Source: Catenuloplanes niger (lineage in GTDB: Bacteria > Actinomycetota > Actinomycetes > Mycobacteriales > Micromonosporaceae). From it: a stretch of 64,000 nucleotides of DNA. Both the position numbers and the translations under genes were made by a program. The stretch lies in NCBI RefSeq assembly GCF_031458255.1, contig NZ_JAVDYC010000001.1, positions 2,117,001 through 2,181,000 of the forward strand, written 5' to 3'. The notes under the pieces are model-generated. The model saw only the letters and a program-made list of their open reading frames with translations. It made no database searches and had not been told where the DNA came from. This document shows positions 33,514-41,089 of the stretch, piece after piece; position 1 is the first letter of the stretch, and the number at the start of each line of letters is the position of its first letter.

Positions 33514-34695
33514 GTGCCCGATCCGCTGCTCGTGCTCGCCGCCGCGCAGGCCGCCACGGCCGGCGCGCTGACCCTGCACACGCTGATCAACGCGCGGCTG
33601 CTGCACCGGCCGGCCACGGTGGAGGCGACCGCGGAGCCGGCCACGGTGGAGACCACCGCGGAGCCGGCCACGGTCGAGGCGACCGCCGAGCCGGTCGCCG
33701 TGCTGCTCCCGCTGCGCGACGAGGCCGGCCGGGTCGCGCCCTGCCTGCGCGCGCTGCTCGCCCAGGAGGGCGTCGCCGAGATCGTGGTCCTGGACGACGG
33801 CTCCACCGACGGCACCGCCGACGTGGTCCGCGCGATCGCCGGCGACGACCCCCGGGTCCGCCTGCTCACCGGCGCGCCCCCGCCGCCCGGCTGGCTCGGC
33901 AAGCCGCACGCCTGCCACCGGCTCGCCGCCGCCACGGACGCGCCGGTCATCGTCTTCATCGACGCGGACGTGGTCCTGGAACACCCGCACGCGATCACCG
34001 GCGTCGCCGCGCTGCTCCGCCGGCTCGGGGCGGACCTGCTCAGCCCGTACCCCCGGCTGGAGGCGGTGAGCGCCGGTGAGCGGCTCGTACAGCCGCTGCT
34101 GCAGTGGACCTGGCTCACCTTCCTGCCGCTGCGTGCGATGGAGCGCTCGCGCCGGCCGTCGCTCGCCGCCGCCGGCGGTCAGCTGCTGGTCGCGGACGCG
34201 ACCGCCTACCACCGGGCCGGCGGCCACGCGGCGGTGCGCGCGGAGATCCTGGAGGACATCGCGCTGGCCCGCGCGGTCAAGCGGGCCGGCGGCCGGATCG
34301 CGCTGGCGGACGGTACGCCGGTGGCCCGGTGCCGGATGTACACCGGCTGGCGGGAGCTCGCCGACGGGTACGGCAAGTCACTCTGGGCCTCGCTCGGGCC
34401 GCTGCCCACGGCCGTACCCGTGCTGCTGTTCCTGCTGTTCTGCTACACGCTGTCGCCGCTGACCGCGCTCGCCGCCGCGCTCACCGGGCACGCCGCCGCG
34501 GCCGGGCTCGCGGCGCTCGCCACGCTGGCCGGCGTGGCCGGGCGGGTCCGGTCCGCGCACGCGACCGGCGGCCGGGCCTGGCCGGACGCGCTCGCGCACC
34601 CGGTCTCGATCGCGCTGCTCGCCTGGTTGACGCTCCGCTCCCACCACCTGCGCCGCCGCGGCCGGCTGAGCTGGCGCGGCCGTACCGTCAGCTGA
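33514..34695 (+). CDS. Membrane glycosyltransferase family 2, CruG-like
   Basis: 393 residues. An N-terminal hydrophobic segment is followed by three 9-residue repeats (PATVEATAE type), then the GT-A domain: AVLLPLRDEAGRV, VVLDDGSTDGTADVV, the DXD-type FIDADVVLEH, GGQLLVADATAYHRAGG and ILEDIALARAVKRAG, then R-x-Y-TGWRELADGYGKSLWAS as acceptor motif. Three or four C-terminal helices anchor it in the membrane. With CruF directly upstream it most likely glycosylates the 1-hydroxyl of an acyclic carotenoid end. The GTG start is 4 bases after the CruF stop. Last gene of the operon. Confidence 0.88.
   Translation: MPDPLLVLAAAQAATAGALTLHTLINARLLHRPATVEATAEPATVETTAEPATVEATAEPVAVLLPLRDEAGRVAPCLRALLAQEGVAEIVVLDDGSTDGTADVVRAIAGDDPRVRLLTGAPPPPGWLGKPHACHRLAAATDAPVIVFIDADVVLEHPHAITGVAALLRRLGADLLSPYPRLEAVSAGERLVQPLLQWTWLTFLPLRAMERSRRPSLAAAGGQLLVADATAYHRAGGHAAVRAEILEDIALARAVKRAGGRIALADGTPVARCRMYTGWRELADGYGKSLWASLGPLPTAVPVLLFLLFCYTLSPLTALAAALTGHAAAAGLAALATLAGVAGRVRSAHATGGRAWPDALAHPVSIALLAWLTLRSHHLRRRGRLSWRGRTVS
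33610..33690 (+). repeat. In-frame 27-bp tandem repeat, three units
   Basis: Units at 33610, 33637 and 33664 (ccggccacggt...gcggag or gccgag) encode the 9-residue repeat between membrane anchor and catalytic domain of the glycosyltransferase. Confidence 0.95.
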
Positions 34696-34726
34696 CCGGC
34701 CCGGAACCCGTTCATCGACGGGTGAC

Positions 34727-34755
34727 TTGGCGCGGTTGCCGGCACACGCGATGAT
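34727..34755 (+). promoter_or_regulatory. Promoter of the small membrane protein gene (leaderless)
   Basis: -35 TTGGCG (34727-34732), 17-bp spacer, -10 GATGAT (34750-34755), then 6 bases to the ATG. Confidence 0.6.
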
Positions 34756-34761
34756 GACCGG

Positions 34762-35094
34762 ATGAGCCGGACAGTCAAGATGATCCTGGCAGTGATGCTG
34801 CTCGTCACCGGGATCACCGGCCTGGTGGTCCTCCTCGGCGGTGAGGGCCTGGACCGGGCCGAGAAGTGGGTGTCGATCGTCGGCGTGACCGCGTCGGTCG
34901 TGCTGAGCGGTCTCGGCCTCACGGTGTCCTGGCTCGCCTGGCGCCGCCCCGCCCCCGCCGAGCCGGCCCCGGCCGCCGTTCCGGCACCGGCTCCGAGCCC
35001 CGCCCCCGTCCCCGCCCCGGTCCCGGGCGTCGACGTGCGTGGTGCGCGGGGTGTGCAGATCGGTGACCACAACACCCAGCACAACACCTTCTGA
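34762..35094 (+). CDS. Small membrane protein with amyloid-signalling-like C-terminal motif
   Basis: 110 residues. Two transmembrane helices (about residues 5-25 and 38-60), a Pro/Ala-rich linker (PAPAPSPAPVPAPVP), and a C-terminal tail reading RGARGVQIGDHNTQHNTF. The G-V-Q-I-G-x-x-N-x-Q-x-N pattern resembles the RHIM-like prion-forming motifs (V-Q-x-G core) of bacterial amyloid signalling sequences described on NLR-like proteins and their effectors. No second copy of the motif was seen in the window, so no partner is identified. Function is unknown; a membrane-active effector or receptor is a hypothesis. It sits alone, with its own promoter, between the carotenoid operon and the desaturase gene. 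Confidence 0.85.
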   Translation: MSRTVKMILAVMLLVTGITGLVVLLGGEGLDRAEKWVSIVGVTASVVLSGLGLTVSWLAWRRPAPAEPAPAAVPAPAPSPAPVPAPVPGVDVRGARGVQIGDHNTQHNTF

Positions 35095-35131
35095 GCGGTA
35101 CGCCGCCGGTCACGTGCGCACGGCGATGCCC

Positions 35132-35137
35132 TATAAA
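35132..35137 (+). promoter_or_regulatory. -10 element of the desaturase gene (leaderless)
   Basis: TATAAA exactly 6 bases before the GTG at 35144. Confidence 0.55.
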
Positions 35138-35143
35138 GGGCAG

Positions 35144-36628
35144 GTGACGGCGGTAGCGGTGATCGGAGCGGGAGTCGGTGGTCTGGCGGCCGCGGCCCGG
35201 CTGGCAGCGGCGGGGCACTCCGTCACCATCTACGAGCGGGCCGACACGGTCGGCGGGAAGCTGGCCCGCTACTCCCGGGACGGCTTCACGTTCGACACCG
35301 GGCCGAGCCTGTTCACGCTCCCCCAGGTCTTCGAGGAGCTGTTCGCGGACGTCGGGGCGAACCTGCACGACCACCTCGACCTGGTGCGGCTCGACCCGAT
35401 CGTGCGGCATCACTTCCCGGACGGCACCGCGCTCGACTCGTGCGCCGACCCGGCCGAGTTCGCCGGGCGGATCGGCACCGCGTTCGGGCCGGCGGCCGCG
35501 GCGGACTGGTCCCGGCTCTGGTCCCGCGCCGAGCGCGTCTGGCACGCCTCGTGGCGCGACGTGCTGCGCAACCCGTTCGACGGCCCCGCCGACCTCGCGA
35601 AGCTCGCCTGGCACGTCCGCGACCTGGCCGCGATCGCGCCCGGCCGCACGCTGCGCGGGCTGGGCCGCGAGTACCTGCGCGACGCGCGGCTGCGCATGCT
35701 GCTCGACCGCTACGCCACGTACGCCGGCGCCGATCCCCGGCGCGCCCCGGCCGCACTGGTCGCGGTCCCGTACGCGGAGCTGGCCTTCGGTGGCTGGTAT
35801 CTGCGGGGTGGTCTCGGGCGGCTGGCCGACGCGCTGCTCACGCTCTGCCTGGACCTCGGCGTGGTGGTGGAGACCGGCGCGACCGTGACCCGGATCGAGG
35901 CGACCGGCGGCCGGGTGCAGGCGATCCGGGTGCGCGGCGCGCGCGGCACCGCGCACCGGGTGCCGGTGTCCACCGTGGTGGCGAACGTGGACGCGCTCAC
36001 CCTCTACCGTGACCTGCTGCCGTCGCCGCGCCGGCTGGCCGCGCTGACCGACCGCAGCCTGGCCGGTTTCGTGCTGCTGCTGGGCGTGCGTGGCGAGTCC
36101 GGCCTGGCGCACCACACGGTGTTCTTCCCGCGCGACTACGACGCGGAGTTCGACGCGGTCTTCGGTGATCCGGGCCGCGGCGTGCCGGCCCGGCCCCCGG
36201 CCGACCCGACCGTGTTCGTGACCGTGGCCAACGACCCGAGCGTCCGGCCGGACGGACACGAGGCGTGGTTCGTGCTGGTCAACGCGCCCCGGCACGGCCT
36301 GGCCGCGGACGCGGTGGACTGGCGGCGGCCCGGGCTGGCGGACGCGTACGCGGACCGGATCCTGGACCTGCTGGCCGCGCGCGGTGCCGACGTGCGGGAT
36401 CGGCTGGTGTTCCGGGAGGTCCGCACGCCCGCGGACCTGGCCGCGTCCGCGCACGCGCCGGGCGGTGCGATCTACGGCACCGCGAACCACGCGCTGCTGC
36501 GCCCGGCGAACCGTGGTCCCGTGCACGGCCTGCACCTGGTCGGCGGCTCCGCGCACCCGGGTGGCGGCCTGCCGATGGTCGCGCTCTCCGCCCGGATCGC
36601 CGCGGCGCAGATCAACAAGACCCGATAG
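35144..36628 (+). CDS. Phytoene-desaturase-family oxidoreductase (CrtI/CrtD type)
   Basis: 494 residues. The FAD dinucleotide fold is AVIGAGVGGLAAAARLAAAG, followed by VTIYERADTVGGKLARY. GFTFDTGPSLFTLP and YATYAGADPRRAPA are family blocks, and the C-terminal FAD motif is GLHLVGGSAHPGGGLPMVAL. Dehydrogenates carotenoid backbones; adjacent CrtA- and CruF-like genes favour CrtD (1-hydroxy-carotenoid 3,4-desaturase) over a primary phytoene desaturase, but sequence alone does not settle it. The GTG at 35144 is chosen because it lies 6 bases after TATAAA; upstream in-frame starts would run through the promoter. Confidence 0.88.
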   Translation: MTAVAVIGAGVGGLAAAARLAAAGHSVTIYERADTVGGKLARYSRDGFTFDTGPSLFTLPQVFEELFADVGANLHDHLDLVRLDPIVRHHFPDGTALDSCADPAEFAGRIGTAFGPAAAADWSRLWSRAERVWHASWRDVLRNPFDGPADLAKLAWHVRDLAAIAPGRTLRGLGREYLRDARLRMLLDRYATYAGADPRRAPAALVAVPYAELAFGGWYLRGGLGRLADALLTLCLDLGVVVETGATVTRIEATGGRVQAIRVRGARGTAHRVPVSTVVANVDALTLYRDLLPSPRRLAALTDRSLAGFVLLLGVRGESGLAHHTVFFPRDYDAEFDAVFGDPGRGVPARPPADPTVFVTVANDPSVRPDGHEAWFVLVNAPRHGLAADAVDWRRPGLADAYADRILDLLAARGADVRDRLVFREVRTPADLAASAHAPGGAIYGTANHALLRPANRGPVHGLHLVGGSAHPGGGLPMVALSARIAAAQINKTR

Positions 36629-36677
36629 CCGCGAGGGTACGCCACGGGCCCTCCCACCACGTCCGCACGAGGGACCC

Positions 36678-36713
36678 GGCCCGGGCGCGACCGGCACACC
36701 GGCCGGCCGGGCC
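36678..36713. terminator. GC-rich hairpin between convergent genes
   Basis: GGCCCGG (36678-36684) pairs with CCGGGCC (36707-36713), with an inner CCGG/CCGG pairing. It lies between the desaturase and GH6 genes, which converge. Confidence 0.55.
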
Positions 36714-36719
36714 GCCCGC

Positions 36720-37700
36720 TCACCGGCCGGACAGCGCCAGCGCGTACTCCGGGAACCAGACGCCGGCGGCCGGGTCGCCGCGGTCGCACTCGCCGTCGGA
36801 CTCGCCCGGGCGCTTCACCCAGAGCAGCGCGTCCAGCCGCGGCACGCCGGTGTCCGTGGTCGGGTCCGCGCCGATCGCCCGGCCGGGCGGGTTGCACCAG
36901 CGGGCGACGCCGGACGCCGGGTTCGGTCCGTTGCCGTTGCGGCTGGTGTCGATCACGAAGTGGGTGCCGCCGAGCGCCTCGGAGAGCCGGGTGCCGTACG
37001 CGACCGACGCCTCCGTGGTCTCGAAGTTGGAGACGTTGAGCGCGAACCCGGCCGCGCGATCGATCCCGGCCGCGCGCAGCGCTTCCGCGAGCCGGGCATG
37101 GTCGGCGATCCAGCTGGCGTTGCCCGCGTCCAGGTAGACGTGTGCCCGCTCGTTCGCCGCGAACGCGTCCACCGCGGCCGCGAGCAGCGCGTACCGCTCG
37201 GCGGGTGGCCCGGCGCAGCCGTCGACGGCCTGGGCGACCGCGTCCGGCTCCAGCACGATCAGCACCGGTTCCCGGCCCAGCGCACCGGCGAGCGCGCGCA
37301 CCCACGCCGTGTACTCGTCCCGGCCGGCGGCGCCGCCGGCCGAGAACGACCCGCAGTCCCGGCCCGGGATGTTGTAGACGGTGATCACCGGCAGGTGCCC
37401 GGCCGCCCGCGCGTCCGCCACCAGCGTGGCCGCGCGGGTCACGGTGTCCGCGGACGCGCCGGTGAACCAGACCGCGGTGGGTTGCTCGCCGATGTGCCGG
37501 ATCGCGGCCGCGTCCGCCGGGCGCCCGGCCGCGGCGTACTCGTCGGCCTGCCGGGTGGCCACGTTCGGCGTGGCGGCGAAGAACCGCACGCCGGCCAGCG
37601 GGTTGACCGGTGGTGGCGCCGGCTCCGGCTCCGTCGGCGAGGCGCAGGCGGCCAGCGCGAGCAGACCGGTCGTGAGCAGGCAGGCTCCGATGCGGCGCAT
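36720..37700 (-). CDS. Glycoside hydrolase family 6 lipoprotein (cellulase type)
   Basis: 326 residues. The N-terminus is a lipoprotein signal peptide with lipobox LAAC (Cys19), so the enzyme is probably membrane-anchored outside the cell. GH6 blocks: YNIPGRDCGSFSAGG, VLIVLEPDAVAQ (catalytic Asp region), YLDAGNASWIAD, FALNVSNFETT, VIDTSRNGNGPNP, WCNPPGRAIG and LLWVKRPGESDGEC. This pattern fits an inverting beta-1,4-glucanase or cellobiohydrolase. No carbohydrate-binding module is present, unlike most secreted actinomycete GH6 enzymes. GGAGGG upstream of the ATG is the ribosome site. Confidence 0.93.
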   Translation of the reverse strand: MRRIGACLLTTGLLALAACASPTEPEPAPPPVNPLAGVRFFAATPNVATRQADEYAAAGRPADAAAIRHIGEQPTAVWFTGASADTVTRAATLVADARAAGHLPVITVYNIPGRDCGSFSAGGAAGRDEYTAWVRALAGALGREPVLIVLEPDAVAQAVDGCAGPPAERYALLAAAVDAFAANERAHVYLDAGNASWIADHARLAEALRAAGIDRAAGFALNVSNFETTEASVAYGTRLSEALGGTHFVIDTSRNGNGPNPASGVARWCNPPGRAIGADPTTDTGVPRLDALLWVKRPGESDGECDRGDPAAGVWFPEYALALSGR

Positions 37701-37728
37701 CCGCGCCCTCCGTCCCGTGGCGGGTTCG

Positions 37729-38403
37729 TCAGGCCAGCGCGCGGCGCACCGCGGCCAGCAGCTGGCAGATGCCGTAACCGGCGAAGAGCACCCAGACGAC
37801 CGTCGCGAGCGTGGCGGTCCCGGCCGCGAGCTCCGTGGTGATCAGCGCACCGGCGCCGGTGAGCAGCAGGCCGACCAGCGCGATCGAGACCCGGCTGGGC
37901 CGCTCGCCGATGGTGACCACGCCGATCTCGCGCATGCCGGCGACGCTCGCCCGGGCCCGGACGTACTCGTGCAGCCAGGAGAGCGCGCCCGCGACCACGA
38001 CCAGCCAGCCGAACGCGCCGGCCGCCCAGAACGCGGCCAGCCAGGCGGCCTCGCCGAGCCGGTCGGCGACCGAGTCGTAGAGGTGACCGAGCCGGGACGC
38101 GCGCCCGGACGTGACCGCGACCGCACCGTCCACACTGTCCGCCACGCCGGCCAGCAGCACCAGCGCGGCACCGGCGAGCGGGCCGACGGTCCGGTCGGCG
38201 AGCACCACCAACGGCACGCAGGCGCAGATCAGCAGCCCGACGACGGTGACCGCGGTGGGCGGCACGCCGAGCCGGCCGAGCGGGCGGCCGAGCACGAACG
38301 CCAGCCGCAGCCAGCCCCGCACCAGGACGGAGGCGCGCCTCGGGTCGAAGCCACCGTGCAGTCCGGCCCAGGCCGTCGCGTACTCATCCCAGGTCATGAT
38401 CAT
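37729..38403 (-). CDS. CDP-alcohol phosphatidyltransferase family protein
   Basis: 224 residues, about six transmembrane helices. The CDP-OH-P signature reads DSVDGAVAVTSG...GHLYDSVAD: all four Asp and both Gly are in register, but the Arg of the DGxxAR element is Val (DGAVAV). It joins a CDP-linked lipid or headgroup to an alcohol in the membrane; the product is unknown. Two ATGs (38403 and 38397) are possible because the start region is duplicated by a 16-bp tandem repeat. It lies 25 bases from the GH6 lipoprotein gene on the same strand. Confidence 0.88.
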   Translation of the reverse strand: MIMTWDEYATAWAGLHGGFDPRRASVLVRGWLRLAFVLGRPLGRLGVPPTAVTVVGLLICACVPLVVLADRTVGPLAGAALVLLAGVADSVDGAVAVTSGRASRLGHLYDSVADRLGEAAWLAAFWAAGAFGWLVVVAGALSWLHEYVRARASVAGMREIGVVTIGERPSRVSIALVGLLLTGAGALITTELAAGTATLATVVWVLFAGYGICQLLAAVRRALA

Positions 38404-38414
38404 CCCAGGTCATG
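38384..38414. repeat. 16-bp tandem duplication spanning the phosphatidyltransferase start codon
   Basis: tcatcccaggtcatg occurs at 38384-38398 and again at 38400-38414, one base apart. It duplicates the ATG and the bases around it. Confidence 0.95.
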
Positions 38415-38420
38415 CGCCTC

Positions 38421-39407
38421 TCACCCCTGCACTTTACCGGCCGCCCGGGCCGGCTCGCCGGTTCGCGCCGGGTGAACCGGCGGTCGGCCACCCGACAGCC
38501 GGTCCAGCACGCGCGCGGTGCCGCCGAGCCGGTCGCGCAGCGCCGGTGAGACGTAGAGCGACTCCACCGTGGGCAGCGGACAGCCGTTCAGAGTGGCCTG
38601 CGCGGACGTCCCGGCCGGCACGGCCAGGGCGAGAAGGTCCAGATCCGGGGGTACGGCCGGGCCGTACCGCTTCCCGCCGGTGCTGCCGTCGTAGGAGAGC
38701 AGGAACGACACGCCCGCGCCGACCGCGTCCCGGAGCGCGGCGTAGAACTCGTCCCGGTGCAGGCCACGCATGTACCGATGGTCCTTGCTCGCCGAGACGC
38801 CCTGGTACGGCGGGTCCAGGTAGACGACGTCCGCGGCGGCGGCGCCGGTCAGCGGTGCCCGGTAGTCGCCGGCCGCGACGTCCGCGCCGGCCAGCGCGCG
38901 TGAGGTGGCCCGGATCCGGGCCCGCATCAGCGCCGGCCGGGCGCCGAGCCGCCGCCGGTCGGCCGCCTGGTTGAACTCGCCGTGCCGGTTGTAGCGCACG
39001 GACGCCTTCACGCAGCGGGCCAGCAGGTAGAGCAGCAGGTGCGGCGCGTGCCCGGCGTTGAAGTCGTCGCGCGCCCGGCGGTAGAACGCGGCCGGGTCCG
39101 GCCGCTGCGCCTCCCACAGTGCCGCGTAGTCGTCGGCGAGTGCGTCCGGCTCGTCCAGGATCCGCCGCCAGAGCGCGATCAGCGGCTCGTTGACGTCCCG
39201 CAGCCGCACCCGGCGCGGGATGCCGAGGTGGCTCGCCGCGATCGAGACCGCGGCGGACCCGGCGAACGGCTCGATCAGGTCGGCGGTCCCCTCCGGCAGC
39301 AGCGGCACGATCGCGTGGGCCAGAACCCGCTTGCTCCCCTGGTACGGGATCGCGTGCGGGACACCACGCAGCGCAGCCAACCGGGGAGCAACCGGTAACG
39401 GGATCAT
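38421..39407 (-). CDS. Dam-type (D12 class) DNA adenine methyltransferase, orphan
   Basis: 328 residues. N-terminal AIPYQGSKRVLAHAIVPLLP and IEPFAGSAAVSIA are the SAM-binding motifs, followed by VRLRDVNEPLIALWRRIL; catalytic motif IV is VVYLDPPYQGV (DPPY). It transfers a methyl group to adenine N6, with GATC a likely but unproven target for D12 enzymes. No restriction endonuclease gene is nearby, so it is an orphan; expression may be controlled by the divergent XRE protein. The ATG at 39407 has a GGGGGAGA site upstream; the longer frame to 39632 enters the divergent promoter. Confidence 0.92.
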   Translation of the reverse strand: MIPLPVAPRLAALRGVPHAIPYQGSKRVLAHAIVPLLPEGTADLIEPFAGSAAVSIAASHLGIPRRVRLRDVNEPLIALWRRILDEPDALADDYAALWEAQRPDPAAFYRRARDDFNAGHAPHLLLYLLARCVKASVRYNRHGEFNQAADRRRLGARPALMRARIRATSRALAGADVAAGDYRAPLTGAAAADVVYLDPPYQGVSASKDHRYMRGLHRDEFYAALRDAVGAGVSFLLSYDGSTGGKRYGPAVPPDLDLLALAVPAGTSAQATLNGCPLPTVESLYVSPALRDRLGGTARVLDRLSGGRPPVHPARTGEPARAAGKVQG

Positions 39408-39610
39408 GGATGCAGTCTCCCCCACACCGTCACCCCCGCAGAACCGTCGTACCCCCAGCGTATAAATCACGGTCGAACGCACCCCGCCACCACCCGCGTT
39501 CCCGCACCGGTCCCCGGTCCTCCGCGACGGGCCGGCCCGGTGCGGCCGAGCCCGGGCACCCGCCCGGGTGGGGGTCAGCTCCATCGGTTCCGTCCGGCAA
39601 GGGAGTGCAC

Positions 39611-40978
39611 ATGTCCATGGTCGATCCCCCACCCGACGCCCGTCCGCTGGGCCCGCTGCTGACCGCGCTGCGCCGTGGCCTCGGCTGGAGTCAGGACCGG
39701 GTCGCGGAGCAGCTCTGCGCCGCGTCCGGTCGGCACACGGTCACCCGGCACGAGATCAGCCGCTGGGAGCGTGCGGAGCGGGTGCCCAGCGAGTTCTGGC
39801 GCCGCTGGCTGGCCACCGTCCTCGGCGCGGACCCGGCCGACCTGGCCCGGTCCGCCGCCACGGCCCGCCGCGCGCTGCCCGGCGAACCCGGTCCGGCCGC
39901 CGCGCTCCCGGGCCGCGCCGTCACCCGGCCGACCGGGTCCACCGGGGCCCCGGCCGCGGAGACCGCCCGGCTGCGCCGCGCCGCGCACGCCTGGCTGGCC
40001 ACGCCGTCCGGCGCGGACCTTCCGGCCGCACGTGCCGCACCGGCGCTGCGCCGACGGCTGCTCCGGCTGGCCGGCGCCGTGGTGACCGGTCCGGGCGCGA
40101 CCGGCCCGGCCGAGCTGCCCGGTCTGCGCCGGCTGGACGATCTGGTCGGCGGCGCGGACCTGGCCGCCACCCTGGGCCGACGGCTGATCACCGCACACGC
40201 CGAGCCCGGCCTGGCGGAGGCGGCCGGGCTCACGTCGGTTGCCGAGGGCGCGCAACTGCTCGGCTGGGTGGCCGCGGACGCCGGCCGGTGGCGCACCGCG
40301 GTCGCGGCGCACCGGGTGGCGCTGCAGGCCGCGCACGTGGCCGGGGCCCGACCGCTCGCCGGTTACGTGCTGTCCTCCGCGAGCCACCTGCTCACCGAGG
40401 CCGGCGATCCCGGCACCGGCCTGCTGCTGGCCCGCACCGCCTGGTCCGGCGCCGCCCGCTCCGGCGGCGCGACCGGCCGGGCGCTGCTGCTCCACCGCGC
40501 CGCGCTGGCCTGCGCGCTGTCCGGCCGGCACCGGGAGGCCGACGTCGCGCTCGCCGCGGCCCGGCGCGCGGCCGACCGGGCCGATCCCGGGCACGACCCC
40601 GCCTGGCTGTACTGGCTGACTCCCGAGGAGCTGGCCGGCATGACCGGTCGCTGCCAGGCCGCGCTGGGCCGGCCGATGCGGGCGGTGGGCCCGCTGCTGC
40701 TGGCCGCGCGGGCCGCACCCGGCCCGCGCACCGCCGCGCTGCACCGCGCCTGGCTCGCCCGCGCGTTCGCGGACGGCGGTGACGTGGAGCGCGCCTGCGC
40801 GGCCGGGTCCACCGCGCTGCACGACGCGATCCGGGCCGGGTCCGTGCGGGCCGCCACGCAGGTGCGCCGCCTGCAGGCCCGCCTCCGCGCACACCCGCGG
40901 CACCCGGCCGCCCGGCGGTACCGCGAGGAGTTCGCGGCGGCCCGCGACCTCCTCGCGGACGTCCGGCCGACTGCGTGA
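39611..40978 (+). CDS. XRE-family HTH regulator with TPR-like C-terminus
   Basis: 455 residues. The N-terminal HTH (LGPLLTALRRGLGWSQDRVA, then ITRHEISRWERAERVP-type recognition helix) is followed by about 380 Ala/Leu/Arg-rich residues forming TPR-like helical hairpins (AALACALSGRHREADVALAAARRA). Such actinobacterial regulators sense peptides or small ligands through the TPR region. The ATG has AAGGGAG upstream. It is divergent from the Dam-type gene with about 200 bases between, so regulation of the methyltransferase is possible. Confidence 0.9.
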   Translation: MSMVDPPPDARPLGPLLTALRRGLGWSQDRVAEQLCAASGRHTVTRHEISRWERAERVPSEFWRRWLATVLGADPADLARSAATARRALPGEPGPAAALPGRAVTRPTGSTGAPAAETARLRRAAHAWLATPSGADLPAARAAPALRRRLLRLAGAVVTGPGATGPAELPGLRRLDDLVGGADLAATLGRRLITAHAEPGLAEAAGLTSVAEGAQLLGWVAADAGRWRTAVAAHRVALQAAHVAGARPLAGYVLSSASHLLTEAGDPGTGLLLARTAWSGAARSGGATGRALLLHRAALACALSGRHREADVALAAARRAADRADPGHDPAWLYWLTPEELAGMTGRCQAALGRPMRAVGPLLLAARAAPGPRTAALHRAWLARAFADGGDVERACAAGSTALHDAIRAGSVRAATQVRRLQARLRAHPRHPAARRYREEFAAARDLLADVRPTA

Positions 40979-40995
40979 CGCGCATGCCCGGTCAC

Positions 40996-41030
40996 GGTGG
41001 GCTGCCCGGCACTCGATCGGGCGGCCCACC
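40996..41030 (+). terminator. Hairpin terminator after the XRE gene
   Basis: A 13-bp stem (40996-41008 with 41018-41030) with one G-U pair and a 9-nt loop. Confidence 0.75.
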
Positions 41031-41077
41031 GGGCCCCGGGCCGCACCGCGGCCCGGCTCCCGCTTCGGCACAGGCGC

Positions 41078-41083
41078 TAGCCT
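41078..41083 (+). promoter_or_regulatory. -10 element of the polyprenyl synthase gene (leaderless)
   Basis: TAGCCT exactly 6 bases before the GTG at 41090. Confidence 0.5.
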
Positions 41084-41089
41084 CTGGTG

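Noticed and set aside
38421-40978. A restriction-modification system
   Set aside because: Methyltransferase and regulator are present, but no nuclease-like gene is adjacent.
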